From Paenirhizobium daejeonense (GTDB lineage Bacteria > Pseudomonadota > Alphaproteobacteria > Rhizobiales > Rhizobiaceae): 64,000 bases of DNA. The stretch is from the NCBI RefSeq assembly GCF_014280875.1, contig NZ_JACLAL010000003.1, positions 372,001 through 436,000 on the forward strand. Direction: 5' to 3'. The translations under genes were made by a program, and so were the position numbers. The notes beneath the pieces were generated by a model. That model was not told the origin of the DNA. It did not search any database and saw only the letters and a program-made list of their open reading frames with translations. This document shows positions 16,891 through 24,739 of this stretch, piece by piece (position 1 is the stretch's first letter; the number at the start of each line of letters is the position of its first letter).

Positions 16891-18693
16891 CTATTTTGCG
16901 GTGACCGCAAAATCTGCAGCGCCACTTTCGAACTGAAGCCGGGCGAGCTTTGCATAGAGCCCGCCTTGCTGGATCAGGCTCTGGTGGGTGCCCTCCTCGA
17001 CAATCCGCCCATCTTCGAGCACCAGGATACGGTCGGCTTTGAGGACGGTCGCAAGGCGGTGAGCTATGACGATGGTGGTCCTATTCCGCATCAACCCATC
17101 GAGAGCCTTTTGAACGAGCGTCTCGCTTTCGGCGTCGAGTGCGGAGGTTGCCTCGTCCAGTAGAAGAACCGGGGCATTGCGCAGGAGAGCGCGGGCAATG
17201 GCAATCCGCTGGCGCTGGCCACCGGACAGCGTGATGCCGCGTTCGCCGACCTCGGTGTCGAAGCCACGCTCGAGCCGCTTCACGAATTCGCTTGCCTGGG
17301 CTGCTTCCGCCGCTGCCTCCACCATTTCGCGTGTTGCATGTGGCGAGCCGAAGGCAATGTTCTCATGGATCGTGGTGGCGAAGATCGTCACGTCCTGCGG
17401 TACCATGGCCATGCGGTCGCGCAGGGCGTGGGGGTCAACATCCCTGAGATCAAGACCATCAAGGCGAACCGCGCCGCGCTCCGGATCGTAGAAACGCAGG
17501 AGCAGCGAGAAGACTGTGCTCTTGCCCGCGCCGGATGGACCGACGATGGCGACGGTCTCACCCGCTTCCACCTTGAAGGAGAGGCCCTTGAGGGCCGATT
17601 TTCCCGGGTGCGACGGATAGGCGAAGTGGACATCCTCGAACGCGACCTGTCCGAGCGGCGGCTGGGGCAGGGCAAGCGGGACGACCGGCGCAGTGATGGC
17701 GGAGCGTTCCTGCAGGAGTTCGGTCAGGCGCTCGGCGGCTCCCGATGCTTGAGAGAGTTCGCCCCAGATTTCGGAAAGCGTGCCCATCGAACCGGCGGCG
17801 ATGACGGAATAGAGGAGGAACTGACCGAGCGTGCCTGCGGAAAGGGTGCCGGCCAAAACGCTTTGCGCCCCGAACCAGAGAACGGCGACGATGCTGCCGA
17901 AGACGAGCGAGATGGCGATACCGGTCAACAGCGCGCGCGACTTGATTGCAGAGCGGGCTGCCTCATAAGCGTCCTCCACGGCTTGCGTATAGCGAGCGGT
18001 GGCGGCTCCTTCCGCGTTGAACGCCTGCACGGTGCGGGCCGCGGCAATGGTTTCCGACGCGAAGGATGATGTGCTCGCCAGCCGGTCCTGCGCCTCGCGG
18101 GAACGTTTGCGCACGGAGCGACCGAAAGCGACCAGAGGGAAGACAATGATCGGGATTGCGATGAGTACTAGTACGGAGAGACGGGGGCTCGTGTAGATCA
18201 TCATGCCCATGGCGCCAAGACAGAGGATGGAGTTGCGTAGCGCCTGCGAGGCGGTGGCGCCGACGGCCGATTTGATCTGTGTCGTGTCCGCCGTAAGACG
18301 CGAGACGATCTCGCCGGACTGATTGACGTCAAAGAAGGAAGGAGAAAGCGTCGCCACATGGGCGAAAACTTCCCGGCGCAAATCCGAAACGATGCGCTCG
18401 CCAATGGTGATGACGTAATAGTATCGCATGCCGCTTGCCACTGCCAGCACGATGGCCATGATGATGAGCATGCCGAAGTAGTTGTTGATGAAGCCGCTGT
18501 CTGCCGACTCGAATCCGTGATCGACCATGCGGCGAACGGCGAGCGGCAGCGCAAGCGTGGTTGCGGCGGCAAGGCAAAGGAAGAAAAGCGCGCCGATGAC
18601 CAGGGAACGGTAACGGGAAAGATAGGGCAGGAGACGCGACAAGGGCTTCAGGGAGCGGCGCTTCTTTAGTTCGGTTTCGTCGATTGCTGACAC
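16891..18693 (-). CDS. ABC-type multidrug/lipid exporter, fused membrane and ATPase domains
   Basis: 600 residues from the GTG at 18693, which has a strong GGAGAAGAG ribosome site; a GTG 26 codons upstream lacks one. Six membrane helices occupy about residues 25-320. The ATPase domain has Walker A VGPSGAGKST near 385, Q-loop MVPQDVTIF, signature LSGGQRQRIA near 488 and Walker B VLLLDEATSALD near 508, with the H-loop in IAHRLAT. It is a half-transporter that works as a homodimer, as in MsbA-like exporters. Substrate unknown. It converges with the flavin dehydrogenase gene, with only two bases between the stop codons. Confidence 0.93.
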   Translation of the reverse strand: MSAIDETELKKRRSLKPLSRLLPYLSRYRSLVIGALFFLCLAAATTLALPLAVRRMVDHGFESADSGFINNYFGMLIIMAIVLAVASGMRYYYVITIGERIVSDLRREVFAHVATLSPSFFDVNQSGEIVSRLTADTTQIKSAVGATASQALRNSILCLGAMGMMIYTSPRLSVLVLIAIPIIVFPLVAFGRSVRKRSREAQDRLASTSSFASETIAAARTVQAFNAEGAATARYTQAVEDAYEAARSAIKSRALLTGIAISLVFGSIVAVLWFGAQSVLAGTLSAGTLGQFLLYSVIAAGSMGTLSEIWGELSQASGAAERLTELLQERSAITAPVVPLALPQPPLGQVAFEDVHFAYPSHPGKSALKGLSFKVEAGETVAIVGPSGAGKSTVFSLLLRFYDPERGAVRLDGLDLRDVDPHALRDRMAMVPQDVTIFATTIHENIAFGSPHATREMVEAAAEAAQASEFVKRLERGFDTEVGERGITLSGGQRQRIAIARALLRNAPVLLLDEATSALDAESETLVQKALDGLMRNRTTIVIAHRLATVLKADRILVLEDGRIVEEGTHQSLIQQGGLYAKLARLQFESGAADFAVTAK

Positions 18694-18881
18694 TTTGCTC
18701 TTCTCCAACGCGCGCGAGAACGCTTTCGCGCCATGGCTCTTGTTATCCTCGCGCCCTTCATGTATAGGCACCGCATCGAATTGGGAAGCCGTGGCCTGAT
18801 CGGACTGCGGCTTTGTCTATTGAATAGGACCGCAAGGCGCAATTGCGTCAAATGGACCTCCGGCACAGCAGGAAGAAAGTT

Positions 18882-19103
18882 ATGAAGGCTGACATCCATC
18901 CCGACTACCACACCATCAAAGTGGTCATGACCGATGGCACCGAATACGAAACCCGTTCGACCTGGGGTTCGGAAGGCGCTGTCATGAATCTCGAAATCGA
19001 TCCGAAGTCCCATCCGGCTTGGACCGGCGGCAACCAGCAGCTGATGGACCGCGGCGGCCGCCTTTCGAAGTTCAACAAGCGTTTCGGTGGCCTCGGCCTC
19101 TGA
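18882..19103 (+). CDS. rpmE: 50S ribosomal protein L31
   Basis: 73 residues, [19 protein letters not shown] at the start and [10 protein letters not shown] at the end, the L31 pattern. The zinc ligands (CxxC) of the metal-containing form are absent, so this is the zinc-free type, in keeping with the zinc-free L36 of the same window. An AGGAAG ribosome site precedes the ATG. The gene is divergent from the ABC exporter and is followed by a strong terminator. Confidence 0.95.
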   Translation: MKADIHPDYHTIKVVMTDGTEYETRSTWGSEGAVMNLEIDPKSHPAWTGGNQQLMDRGGRLSKFNKRFGGLGL

Positions 19104-19125
19104 TCGACGCTTCGATCGAATGTTT

Positions 19126-19156
19126 AAAAGAAGCCCGGTTCATCCGGGCTTTTTTG
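19126..19156 (+). terminator. Terminator of rpmE
   Basis: Stem AGCCCGG/CCGGGCT with a 5-base loop at 19132-19150, flanked by A-rich and T-rich sides. Confidence 0.9.
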
Positions 19157-19202
19157 TGCCCGCAGTTTGACACTGAGGAATTCCTGGTTGGCGTGTGGGC
19201 AA

Positions 19203-19241
19203 AGAAAAGCCCGGCGATGCGCTTGGCATGGCCGGGCAAGC
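19203..19241 (-). terminator. Probable terminator of rcdA
   Basis: On the minus strand a 7-bp GCCCGGC/GCCGGGC stem with a long 15-base loop is followed by TTTTCTTTG, about 35 bases after the rcdA stop. Confidence 0.6.
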
Positions 19242-19271
19242 ATTTGCTGCGGTGGATGAGTTTCGACGGCG

Positions 19272-19787
19272 TCAGTTGCTATTGAAAGCGGTGCGTAGCA
19301 GGTTGAGCTGCGCCTGGACGCTGTTTTCATTGTCGGGCACGATCGGGGCGTCCGACGGGCGATAGATTTCGCGGTCGAGCAGTGCAATACGGTTCTGCAG
19401 ACGGAGCGAGCGCTCGACCAGATCGCGGAAGGCTTCCGGCAGGTCGCTCCAGCCCGGTGCATTGCGATCGACATTGAAGCCATCGAGGCGAACCTTGCTC
19501 TTTTCCGAAAGAACCTGATCGCGGCTCATTTCACCATTGTTGACGGCGCGCTGGAGCAGGAGCCAGGAAGCCATCTGCATGAGGCGGGTGGTGAGGCGCA
19601 TGGATTCGGCTGCGTAGAGGACGGAGGCCATGCGCGGCAGAACCTTTGCGGCTGCGCGGCCGGGCCCATCGAGGTAGGCAGCGGTTTCTTCGACCAGTCC
19701 CATGCCTTCGGCATAAGTCGCCTTGAACTGCGACGATGCGGCCGCACGGCCCGCAAAGCTCACGGTATTCAATCCGAGTTCAGACAT
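19272..19787 (-). CDS. rcdA: RcdA-family protein (DUF1465), regulator of CtrA degradation
   Basis: 171 residues, the usual size of DUF1465. The helical core includes LYAAESMRLTTRLMQMASWLLLQRAVNNGEM, found at about residues 57-87, and PEAFRDLVERSLRLQNRIALLDR near 120-142; the C-terminal tail is polar. In Caulobacter the family member RcdA is an adaptor that, with CpdR and PopA, brings the master regulator CtrA to the ClpXP protease in the cell cycle. That function is carried over by family. An AGGGGTGA ribosome site precedes the ATG. Two full CtrA-type sites lie upstream, at 120 and 290 bases, which fits CtrA controlling its own degradation factor. Confidence 0.88.
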   Translation of the reverse strand: MSELGLNTVSFAGRAAASSQFKATYAEGMGLVEETAAYLDGPGRAAAKVLPRMASVLYAAESMRLTTRLMQMASWLLLQRAVNNGEMSRDQVLSEKSKVRLDGFNVDRNAPGWSDLPEAFRDLVERSLRLQNRIALLDREIYRPSDAPIVPDNENSVQAQLNLLRTAFNSN

Positions 19788-19907
19788 CGATTCACCCCTG
19801 TTTTACGCATCACTTTTTATCATGAACGGAGGTGAAAACTTACTTCGTCGCCGCCGTCTTTCATGACGCTAAGATGCTATTATTACCGCAAACCCGCAAG
19901 CCGTTTC

Positions 19908-19922
19908 TTAAAGAAGGGTTAA
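19908..19922. promoter_or_regulatory. CtrA-type site TTAA-N7-TTAA, proximal to rcdA
   Basis: TTAA at 19908-19911 and TTAA at 19919-19922 with exactly seven bases between, about 120 bases upstream of the rcdA start. Confidence 0.6.
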
Positions 19923-19961
19923 TTCCCACAATTTTGCGTAAATGGGACGGTGCGGAAAAGA

Positions 19962-19981
19962 AGAGCCGCATGTGCGGCTCT
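19962..19981 (-). terminator. Possible terminator of the MFS-DUF1192 transcript
   Basis: Perfect 9-bp inverted repeat (AGAGCCGCA and complement) with a 2-base loop; on the minus strand a TCTTTTCC tail follows. About 170 bases after the DUF1192 stop. Confidence 0.5.
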
Positions 19982-20077
19982 CAAGGTAAAACAGGGAGAA
20001 AAATCAGACGAATTCGCCATGTGGAGAAATGGCCTGAATCCAGAAGATCTGGATGGAATTACAATCGCCCAAAATGA

Positions 20078-20092
20078 TTAACCAATGGTTAA
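20078..20092. promoter_or_regulatory. CtrA-type site TTAA-N7-TTAA, distal to rcdA
   Basis: TTAACCAATGGTTAA, which is both the full CtrA consensus spacing and a near-perfect palindrome. It lies 290 bases upstream of rcdA and 60 bases beyond the DUF1192 stop. Confidence 0.6.
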
Positions 20093-20153
20093 TTTCAAGC
20101 TGAAACTTCGAATTTTCCCGGTGTGGAACAGAGTTGATGTAAAAGTCGGAAAT

Positions 20154-20348
20154 TTATACTTTGGGACGGAATAAACTATCGGCCGCACGCTTGCTATGGT
20201 CCTTGCGTGTGATTTCCAACTCGATGCGTGCGATCTCCTCGCGCAGGACTGTGATTCGATTGCGCAGTTCCTCAGCGGATATGGCCGAGAGGTCGGTTCC
20301 AATCTCGTGGGTGGCGGATTTCTTCGGGCGTTCCTCATCGAATGTCAT
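20154..20348 (-). CDS. DUF1192 family small protein
   Basis: 64 residues with the DUF1192 pattern: DLSAISAEELRNRITVLREEIARIELEI forms one amphipathic helix (about residues 19-46), then a short Arg/Lys-rich tail. Function unknown. The ATG overlaps the stop of the MFS gene by four bases (ATGA), so the two are translationally coupled. Confidence 0.85.
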   Translation of the reverse strand: MTFDEERPKKSATHEIGTDLSAISAEELRNRITVLREEIARIELEITRKDHSKRAADSLFRPKV

Positions 20349-21640
20349 GCGTTTGCCTCCTTCGGCGGTAGGTTGCCACCGGTCTCCTGAGGCTCCTGCA
20401 GGGGAGCGGCACGAGGATCGAGCGTCAGGCTTTCCGGGGTGCTCATCGGCGAAGCCGTGACCGGAATATTGGGCACGTTCTCGCGGTCGGCGACCGGAAC
20501 CGGCGCTCTCAGACGGCTGCGATAGATGGCGTAGGCGGTGAGCAGGACGTGGGCGGCGGCCGTTACAGAGAATAGGGCATAAGGACCGAGTTGCGTCATA
20601 ACCGGGCCGCCGATGGTTGGTCCGATGATGGTGCCGATGCCATAGAGCAGCAGTAGTCCACCGGACACCTTCACGAAGTCATCGGTGGAGGCAAAGTCGT
20701 TGGCGTGGGCCACGGCAATGGGGTAGAGCGAGTTCGCTGCTGCACCGTAGAGCGCCACGAAGACGATCATCATGATCGGATCAGTGGGCTGGAACACGAG
20801 GAGTATGATAGCCGCCAGCGCTGCCATGCCTGACAGGGCGGCGAGCACATAGCGGCGGTCTGTGCGGTCGGATGCCTTGCCTGAAGGAAACTGCATGACG
20901 GCGCCGAGGAAGATGGTGATCGACAGCATGGCAGCGATGACACTTGGCGAAAGGCCCGCGCGGGCGCCGAACACGGCACCCAGCGTGCCGTAGGCACCGT
21001 TGGCGATCCCGATCAGCAGGATGCCGACGAAGGAGACCGGCGAATTGCGATAGAGGGTCGGCAGGTCGAGCTTGATCGACTTGAGCGGCTGCGGCGTGGC
21101 TGCCGTAGAGATGGTGGTCGGCAGCACGGCCACGCAATAGAGCATGCCGCAGATCATGAAAAGGATGGTCGTCTTCGGATCGAAAAAGCCCACCATCATC
21201 TGGCCGCCGACGACGCCGATCAATGTGATGGAAATGTAGAAGGAGAAGATCGTTCCGCGCGTTTCGTTGGTCGCGCGTTCGTTCAGCCAGCTCTCGATAA
21301 TCATCGACGTGCCGGCCGTGCAGAAGCCGGTGACCGCACGAAGGGCCACCCACCAGTAATCGTCGACGACAATGCCGGTCAACAGCGCGATCAGCGAAAT
21401 CAGCGAGACGAAGGCGGAGAACGCTCTGATGTGGCCGACCCGCATGACGAGCTTCGGCGCGATGAAGCAGCCGAGCACGAAACCCGTCGCCCAGGAGGTT
21501 CCTAGAAAACCGAGGATTTCGTTGGAATAGCCTTCCTCCGCGCCGCGCACGGGCAGCAGCAGGCCATGCAGGCCATTGCCGAGAAAGAGGAAGAGGGTGC
21601 CCATGAGAAGGGCCATGACAGGCAGGAGATTTCGTCGCAT
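20345..21640 (-). CDS. Major facilitator superfamily transporter
   Basis: 431 residues with twelve predicted membrane segments. The cytoplasmic loop 2-3 motif (APKLVMRVGHIRAF near 62-75) and the mirrored GKASDRTDRRYVL near 255 fit MFS; overall resemblance is to the YcaD-like group. The N-terminal MRRNLLPVMALLMGTLFLFLGNG begins the first helix. The last 40 residues are a Pro-rich cytoplasmic tail. Substrate unknown. Its stop overlaps the start of the DUF1192 gene. Confidence 0.9.
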   Translation of the reverse strand: MRRNLLPVMALLMGTLFLFLGNGLHGLLLPVRGAEEGYSNEILGFLGTSWATGFVLGCFIAPKLVMRVGHIRAFSAFVSLISLIALLTGIVVDDYWWVALRAVTGFCTAGTSMIIESWLNERATNETRGTIFSFYISITLIGVVGGQMMVGFFDPKTTILFMICGMLYCVAVLPTTISTAATPQPLKSIKLDLPTLYRNSPVSFVGILLIGIANGAYGTLGAVFGARAGLSPSVIAAMLSITIFLGAVMQFPSGKASDRTDRRYVLAALSGMAALAAIILLVFQPTDPIMMIVFVALYGAAANSLYPIAVAHANDFASTDDFVKVSGGLLLLYGIGTIIGPTIGGPVMTQLGPYALFSVTAAAHVLLTAYAIYRSRLRAPVPVADRENVPNIPVTASPMSTPESLTLDPRAAPLQEPQETGGNLPPKEANA

Positions 21641-21822
21641 GGCGTCTCTGTCGGTCGTTTATGCTTTATGCATTGAAGGAAGGATCTGTAACGTCGCAGT
21701 CTAGTGCAAGGTCCCTAGCGATATCTGAACGATATAGGGCTTGCCGGAGAAATTTCTGGCGGGCAAAAGTGTCGTCGTTGTGGCCGTGCCGGAATCGGCA
21801 CCACGAAAGGTTGCCTGATATC

Positions 21823-21978
21823 ATGACCAAGCTCATCGCTATCCTGCTGATGCTCGCCATGGTGATTCAGGTCATCAAGCCGCTCGGGCTTCCCGGCCTT
21901 CGCCAGCGCAAGGATTTCTGGAAGATCGCGGTGCTCGCCTTCGCGATCTGGACCGTCACGCTGCTTATCCGCCCCTGA
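21823..21978 (+). CDS. Small conserved membrane protein, 51 aa
   Basis: The protein has two hydrophobic helices (about 3-20 and 33-48) joined by a basic loop with KPLGLPGLRQRKDFWK, which suggests a helical hairpin in the inner membrane. An AAAGG ribosome site lies upstream of the ATG at 21823. The frame is open further upstream, but that part is Arg/Cys-rich and not protein-like. Its function is unknown. It converges with phzF, five bases apart. Confidence 0.65.
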   Translation: MTKLIAILLMLAMVIQVIKPLGLPGLRQRKDFWKIAVLAFAIWTVTLLIRP

Positions 21979-21983
21979 ACGGC

Positions 21984-22892
21984 TCAGATCGAAATCGAGC
22001 CGCGCATGACCTCGACACAGCCGCCGGTGACGCGGACGTGTTCCATGACGCCTTCGCGGCTTTCGATATCGAGGTGGATCAGGCTACGACGTCCCATTTC
22101 CACACCTTGTTCGATGAGCAGGTGCCGGTGGCCTGAGGCCTTTGACAGGAAGGCGAGATAGGCGCCGAGTGCGGCCGAGGCGCTGCCGGTCGCCGGATCT
22201 TCCGGCACATTGTCCAGAGGCGCGAACATCCGGGCGCGGATGTGGTCCTCGCCGACATGGGTATAAAGGAAGGTGGAGCAATCGCTTCTCTCATGCGAAA
22301 AGGCGTGCTTCAGCTTTCTGACGGCATCGATGTTCGGCCCTGCGCGACCAAGCGCATCGAGGCTTGCGATCTCGGCGATGATGAATTTCAGGCCGACCGA
22401 GACGAAACTCGGCCGGTGGCTGGTGGTGGCGATATCGTCTGCCCGCAGCGATACGCATGGGGCAAGCGCCGCAGCATCGACGGCGGAACCCACGACAAGA
22501 GGTCCCGGCGCACGGATTGTGGCGCCGGTCACCGTTTCGCCGGCCCTCGCGAGGGCGATCTCGACGAGACCTGCCTTCTCCTCGAAACGCATCACGCTGC
22601 TGGTGGACTTGCCGAAAACTTCTGCCTGCCGACCGAGCACGAAGGCGGTACCGACATTCGGATGGCCGGCGAAGGGGACCTCCACCGTCGGAGTGAAGAT
22701 CCTCACCGCGGCCGTATTGGCCTCATTGCGCGGCGGCAGGACGAAAGTGCTTTCCGAATAACCGAACTCGGTTGCGATCTGCTGCATCTCCCAATCCGTC
22801 AGGTCGCGCGCATCCGGCACAACGGCCAGCGGATTGCCGGAGAAGCGCGTGTCGGTGAAGACATCGACGGTGACGAAGGGGATGGAACGCAT
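21984..22892 (-). CDS. PhzF-family isomerase/epimerase
   Basis: 302 residues, the usual size of PhzF/YddE proteins, which share the diaminopimelate epimerase fold. The N-terminal FVTVDVFTDTRFSGNPLAVV, the active-site glutamate region TEFGYSESTFVLPP at about 42-55, EVPFAGHPNVGTAFVLG at about 71-87 and the C-terminal EDPATGSASAALGAYL near 235 are all present. In most rhizobia such genes are not part of phenazine synthesis; the natural substrate is unknown. A PACE-type efflux gene lies 36 bases upstream on the same strand. Confidence 0.92.
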   Translation of the reverse strand: MRSIPFVTVDVFTDTRFSGNPLAVVPDARDLTDWEMQQIATEFGYSESTFVLPPRNEANTAAVRIFTPTVEVPFAGHPNVGTAFVLGRQAEVFGKSTSSVMRFEEKAGLVEIALARAGETVTGATIRAPGPLVVGSAVDAAALAPCVSLRADDIATTSHRPSFVSVGLKFIIAEIASLDALGRAGPNIDAVRKLKHAFSHERSDCSTFLYTHVGEDHIRARMFAPLDNVPEDPATGSASAALGAYLAFLSKASGHRHLLIEQGVEMGRRSLIHLDIESREGVMEHVRVTGGCVEVMRGSISI

Positions 22893-22928
22893 GATCTCTC
22901 CGCTTTCAGATGCAGTATCTCTGCTTGC

Positions 22929-23369
22929 TTAGCCGGCGGTCTGGCTCCGATCCTGCCATTCCGGGATAGGGAAGACGCGGTCATAGGCCCAATTGAAGAC
23001 AAAGGCATAGACCATGTAGAAGAGCGAGAAGGAAACGTCCATCACCACCGCATGCCAGAAGCCGACATTGAGGTACCAGGCGATGAGGGGAGCAAGGACG
23101 ATGAGCAGGCCCGCTTCGAACAGGGCCGCATGCAGAACACGCACAGCGACCCTCTTGGCCGTAGTACCTGTTAGCCTGTGCATCGCATGGTCGAAGCCGA
23201 TGTTGTAGATGTAGTTCCACAACATTGCGATGGTCGCGCTGGCTACACTGATGACACCGATTTCCGATATGGGCAGGGAATAGACCCAGGCTCCGAGCGG
23301 CGTGATGATGCCGAGGGCGATGAGTTCGAAACTGATGGCGTGGCGAATTCTGTCGCTGGTCGAGCGCAT
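22929..23369 (-). CDS. PACE-family efflux transporter (bacterial transmembrane pair)
   Basis: 146 residues made of two similar halves, each with two membrane helices: RHAISFELIALGIITPLGAW then MLWNYIYNIGFDHAM, and VLHAALFEAGLLIVLAPLIAW then MDVSFSLFYMVYAFVFNWAYD. The glutamate in the FEL and FEAG motifs and the WNY/FNW motifs are the PACE hallmarks. Known members export chlorhexidine or polyamines by proton antiport. A GGGAGA ribosome site precedes the ATG. Confidence 0.9.
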   Translation of the reverse strand: MRSTSDRIRHAISFELIALGIITPLGAWVYSLPISEIGVISVASATIAMLWNYIYNIGFDHAMHRLTGTTAKRVAVRVLHAALFEAGLLIVLAPLIAWYLNVGFWHAVVMDVSFSLFYMVYAFVFNWAYDRVFPIPEWQDRSQTAG

Positions 23370-23494
23370 TTTGATCTCCCGCAGAGGGTATGTCGGGTCG
23401 TCCCGGCCAGATGCCCATTATGGGGAGAGGTCGTCCTCAGCTGCCGTCAATATAGTTTGCCGATCCGGAAAGGCAAGCGTTGCCATACTGGAAC

Positions 23495-23523
23495 GAAAAA
23501 GCCCCGCCTTGCGGCAGGGCTTT
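23495..23523 (-). terminator. Terminator of the aldolase gene
   Basis: Stem AGCCCTGCC/GGCGGGGCT with a GCAA loop and a TTTTTCG tail on the minus strand, 25 bases after the fba stop. Confidence 0.88.
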
Positions 23524-23547
23524 GAAGGTCTTCTCTAAAAGTGCCGG

Positions 23548-24444
23548 TCAGGCCTTGTTCACGCTTGCGGCGTAGATCTGATCGATCGTTCCGGCCAGGC
23601 TGGCGTTGAACTCGGCATCGCTCATTGAAACGCGCAGGTTTTCTGCCAGGGCACGCGAGAAGCTTGCGATCATGCCGTGGTTGTGGCTGAGCTTCTCACA
23701 GGCGTCCGCGGTGCTATAACCACCCGAAAGGGCGACGACGCGGACGACCGACTTGTGGGCGACCAGAGGGGCGTAGAAATCTGCGACCGTCGGAATCGTC
23801 AGTTTCAGCATTACGGTTTCGCCTGCGGGGAGCTTGTCGAGCTGTCCGGCGATTTCGTCACGAAGAATGGCTTCAGCCTCAGTCTTGGTGGGGCTCTTGA
23901 TGGAGACTTCCGGCTCGACGATCGGGATCAGGCCCTGGCCGATGATCTGGCGGGCAACCTCGAATTGCTGCTTGACGACGGCGGCAATGCCGGCCTCGTC
24001 GGCATGGGCGATCACCGAACGCATCTTGGTTCCGAAGATTCCCTTTTCGCGGCCGCGGATCAGGAGAGCGTCCAGATCGGGCATCGGCTTCATCAGCTGG
24101 ACGCCGTTCTCTTCGCCAGCGAGGCCCTTGTCGATCTTTAGGAAGGGCACGACGCCGCGTTTTTCCCAGAGATAGGAGGGAACGTCCTGACCGTCGACGT
24201 CGCCGTCCATGGTGCGCTCGAACAGAATGGCGCCGATGACCTTGTCGCCCGAAAAGGCGGGCGCGCTCATGATGCGGACGCGCATGGCATGTACCAGGCG
24301 GAACATTTCCTCGTCACCCTGGTAGTCGGATTCGGAAACGCCATAGAGACGCAAAGCTCCGGGTGTTGAACCGCCGCTCTGATCTAGCGCCGCAATGAAA
24401 CCCGGCGCCGAGCTGATCTTGTTCAACATCTTCGCGTCCACCAT
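23548..24444 (-). CDS. fba: Class I fructose-bisphosphate aldolase
   Basis: 298 residues. It cleaves fructose-1,6-bisphosphate to dihydroxyacetone phosphate and glyceraldehyde-3-phosphate. The start FIAALDQSGGSTPGAL is the class I active-site loop, LWEKRGVVPFLKIDKGL follows, EPEVSI and the Schiff-base lysine in TVMLKLTIP lie mid-protein, and VVALSGGYSTADACEKL ends the barrel. No class II zinc site is present. It is the last gene of the glycolytic block and has its own upstream region of 295 bases with palindromes and its own terminator, so it may be transcribed separately from pgk. Confidence 0.95.
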   Translation of the reverse strand: MVDAKMLNKISSAPGFIAALDQSGGSTPGALRLYGVSESDYQGDEEMFRLVHAMRVRIMSAPAFSGDKVIGAILFERTMDGDVDGQDVPSYLWEKRGVVPFLKIDKGLAGEENGVQLMKPMPDLDALLIRGREKGIFGTKMRSVIAHADEAGIAAVVKQQFEVARQIIGQGLIPIVEPEVSIKSPTKTEAEAILRDEIAGQLDKLPAGETVMLKLTIPTVADFYAPLVAHKSVVRVVALSGGYSTADACEKLSHNHGMIASFSRALAENLRVSMSDAEFNASLAGTIDQIYAASVNKA

Positions 24445-24522
24445 ACTTCACTCCTATCCCTAAAAATGGCGCATCGCGCGCTCACGTAAGTTCTGTGATT
24501 TCACGACCAATCGGCAATGCCG

Positions 24523-24534
24523 GATTGATCAATC
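24523..24534. promoter_or_regulatory. 12-bp perfect palindrome upstream of fba
   Basis: GATTGATCAATC, about 80 bases before the aldolase ATG. It uses the same GATTGA half-site as the inverted repeat at 24643. Confidence 0.4.
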
Positions 24535-24642
24535 ACCGGATGATATCTTCGAGACATCCAGTTGTTCTCAGTCTTTCGAAACCAAGATGACTCCGGCGAT
24601 AACAGAACTTCTACGACAGGAAAATGGCAGCCTAACCTATTG

Positions 24643-24669
24643 AAACGATTGAAATCACTTCAATCGTTT
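24643..24669. promoter_or_regulatory. 11-bp perfect inverted repeat upstream of fba
   Basis: AAACGATTGAA and its complement with a 5-base spacer, about 200 bases before the aldolase ATG and 70 bases after the pgk stop. It has no T-tract on the minus strand and so looks like an operator rather than a terminator. Confidence 0.5.
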
Positions 24670-24689
24670 TAAAATTCAATAAAAAATAC

Positions 24690-24726
24690 TTAAAGTTAAC
24701 GGCGGCAGATTCAAAAATCTGCCGCC
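24690..24726 (-). terminator. Terminator of pgk
   Basis: An 11-bp GGCGGCAGATT/AATCTGCCGCC stem with a 4-base loop, followed on the minus strand by a T/A-rich tail; 14 bases after the pgk stop. Confidence 0.8.
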
Positions 24727-24739
24727 GGCGATCATTGGC

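Larger units (their letters stand above)
19788..20153. other. 366-base non-coding region upstream of rcdA
   Basis: No credible gene. It holds two CtrA-type sites (19908 and 20078) and a 9-bp perfect inverted repeat at 19962-19981. On the minus strand the repeat is followed by TCTTTTCC, so it may terminate the MFS-DUF1192 transcript. The region is clearly more AT-rich than its surroundings. Confidence 0.7.
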
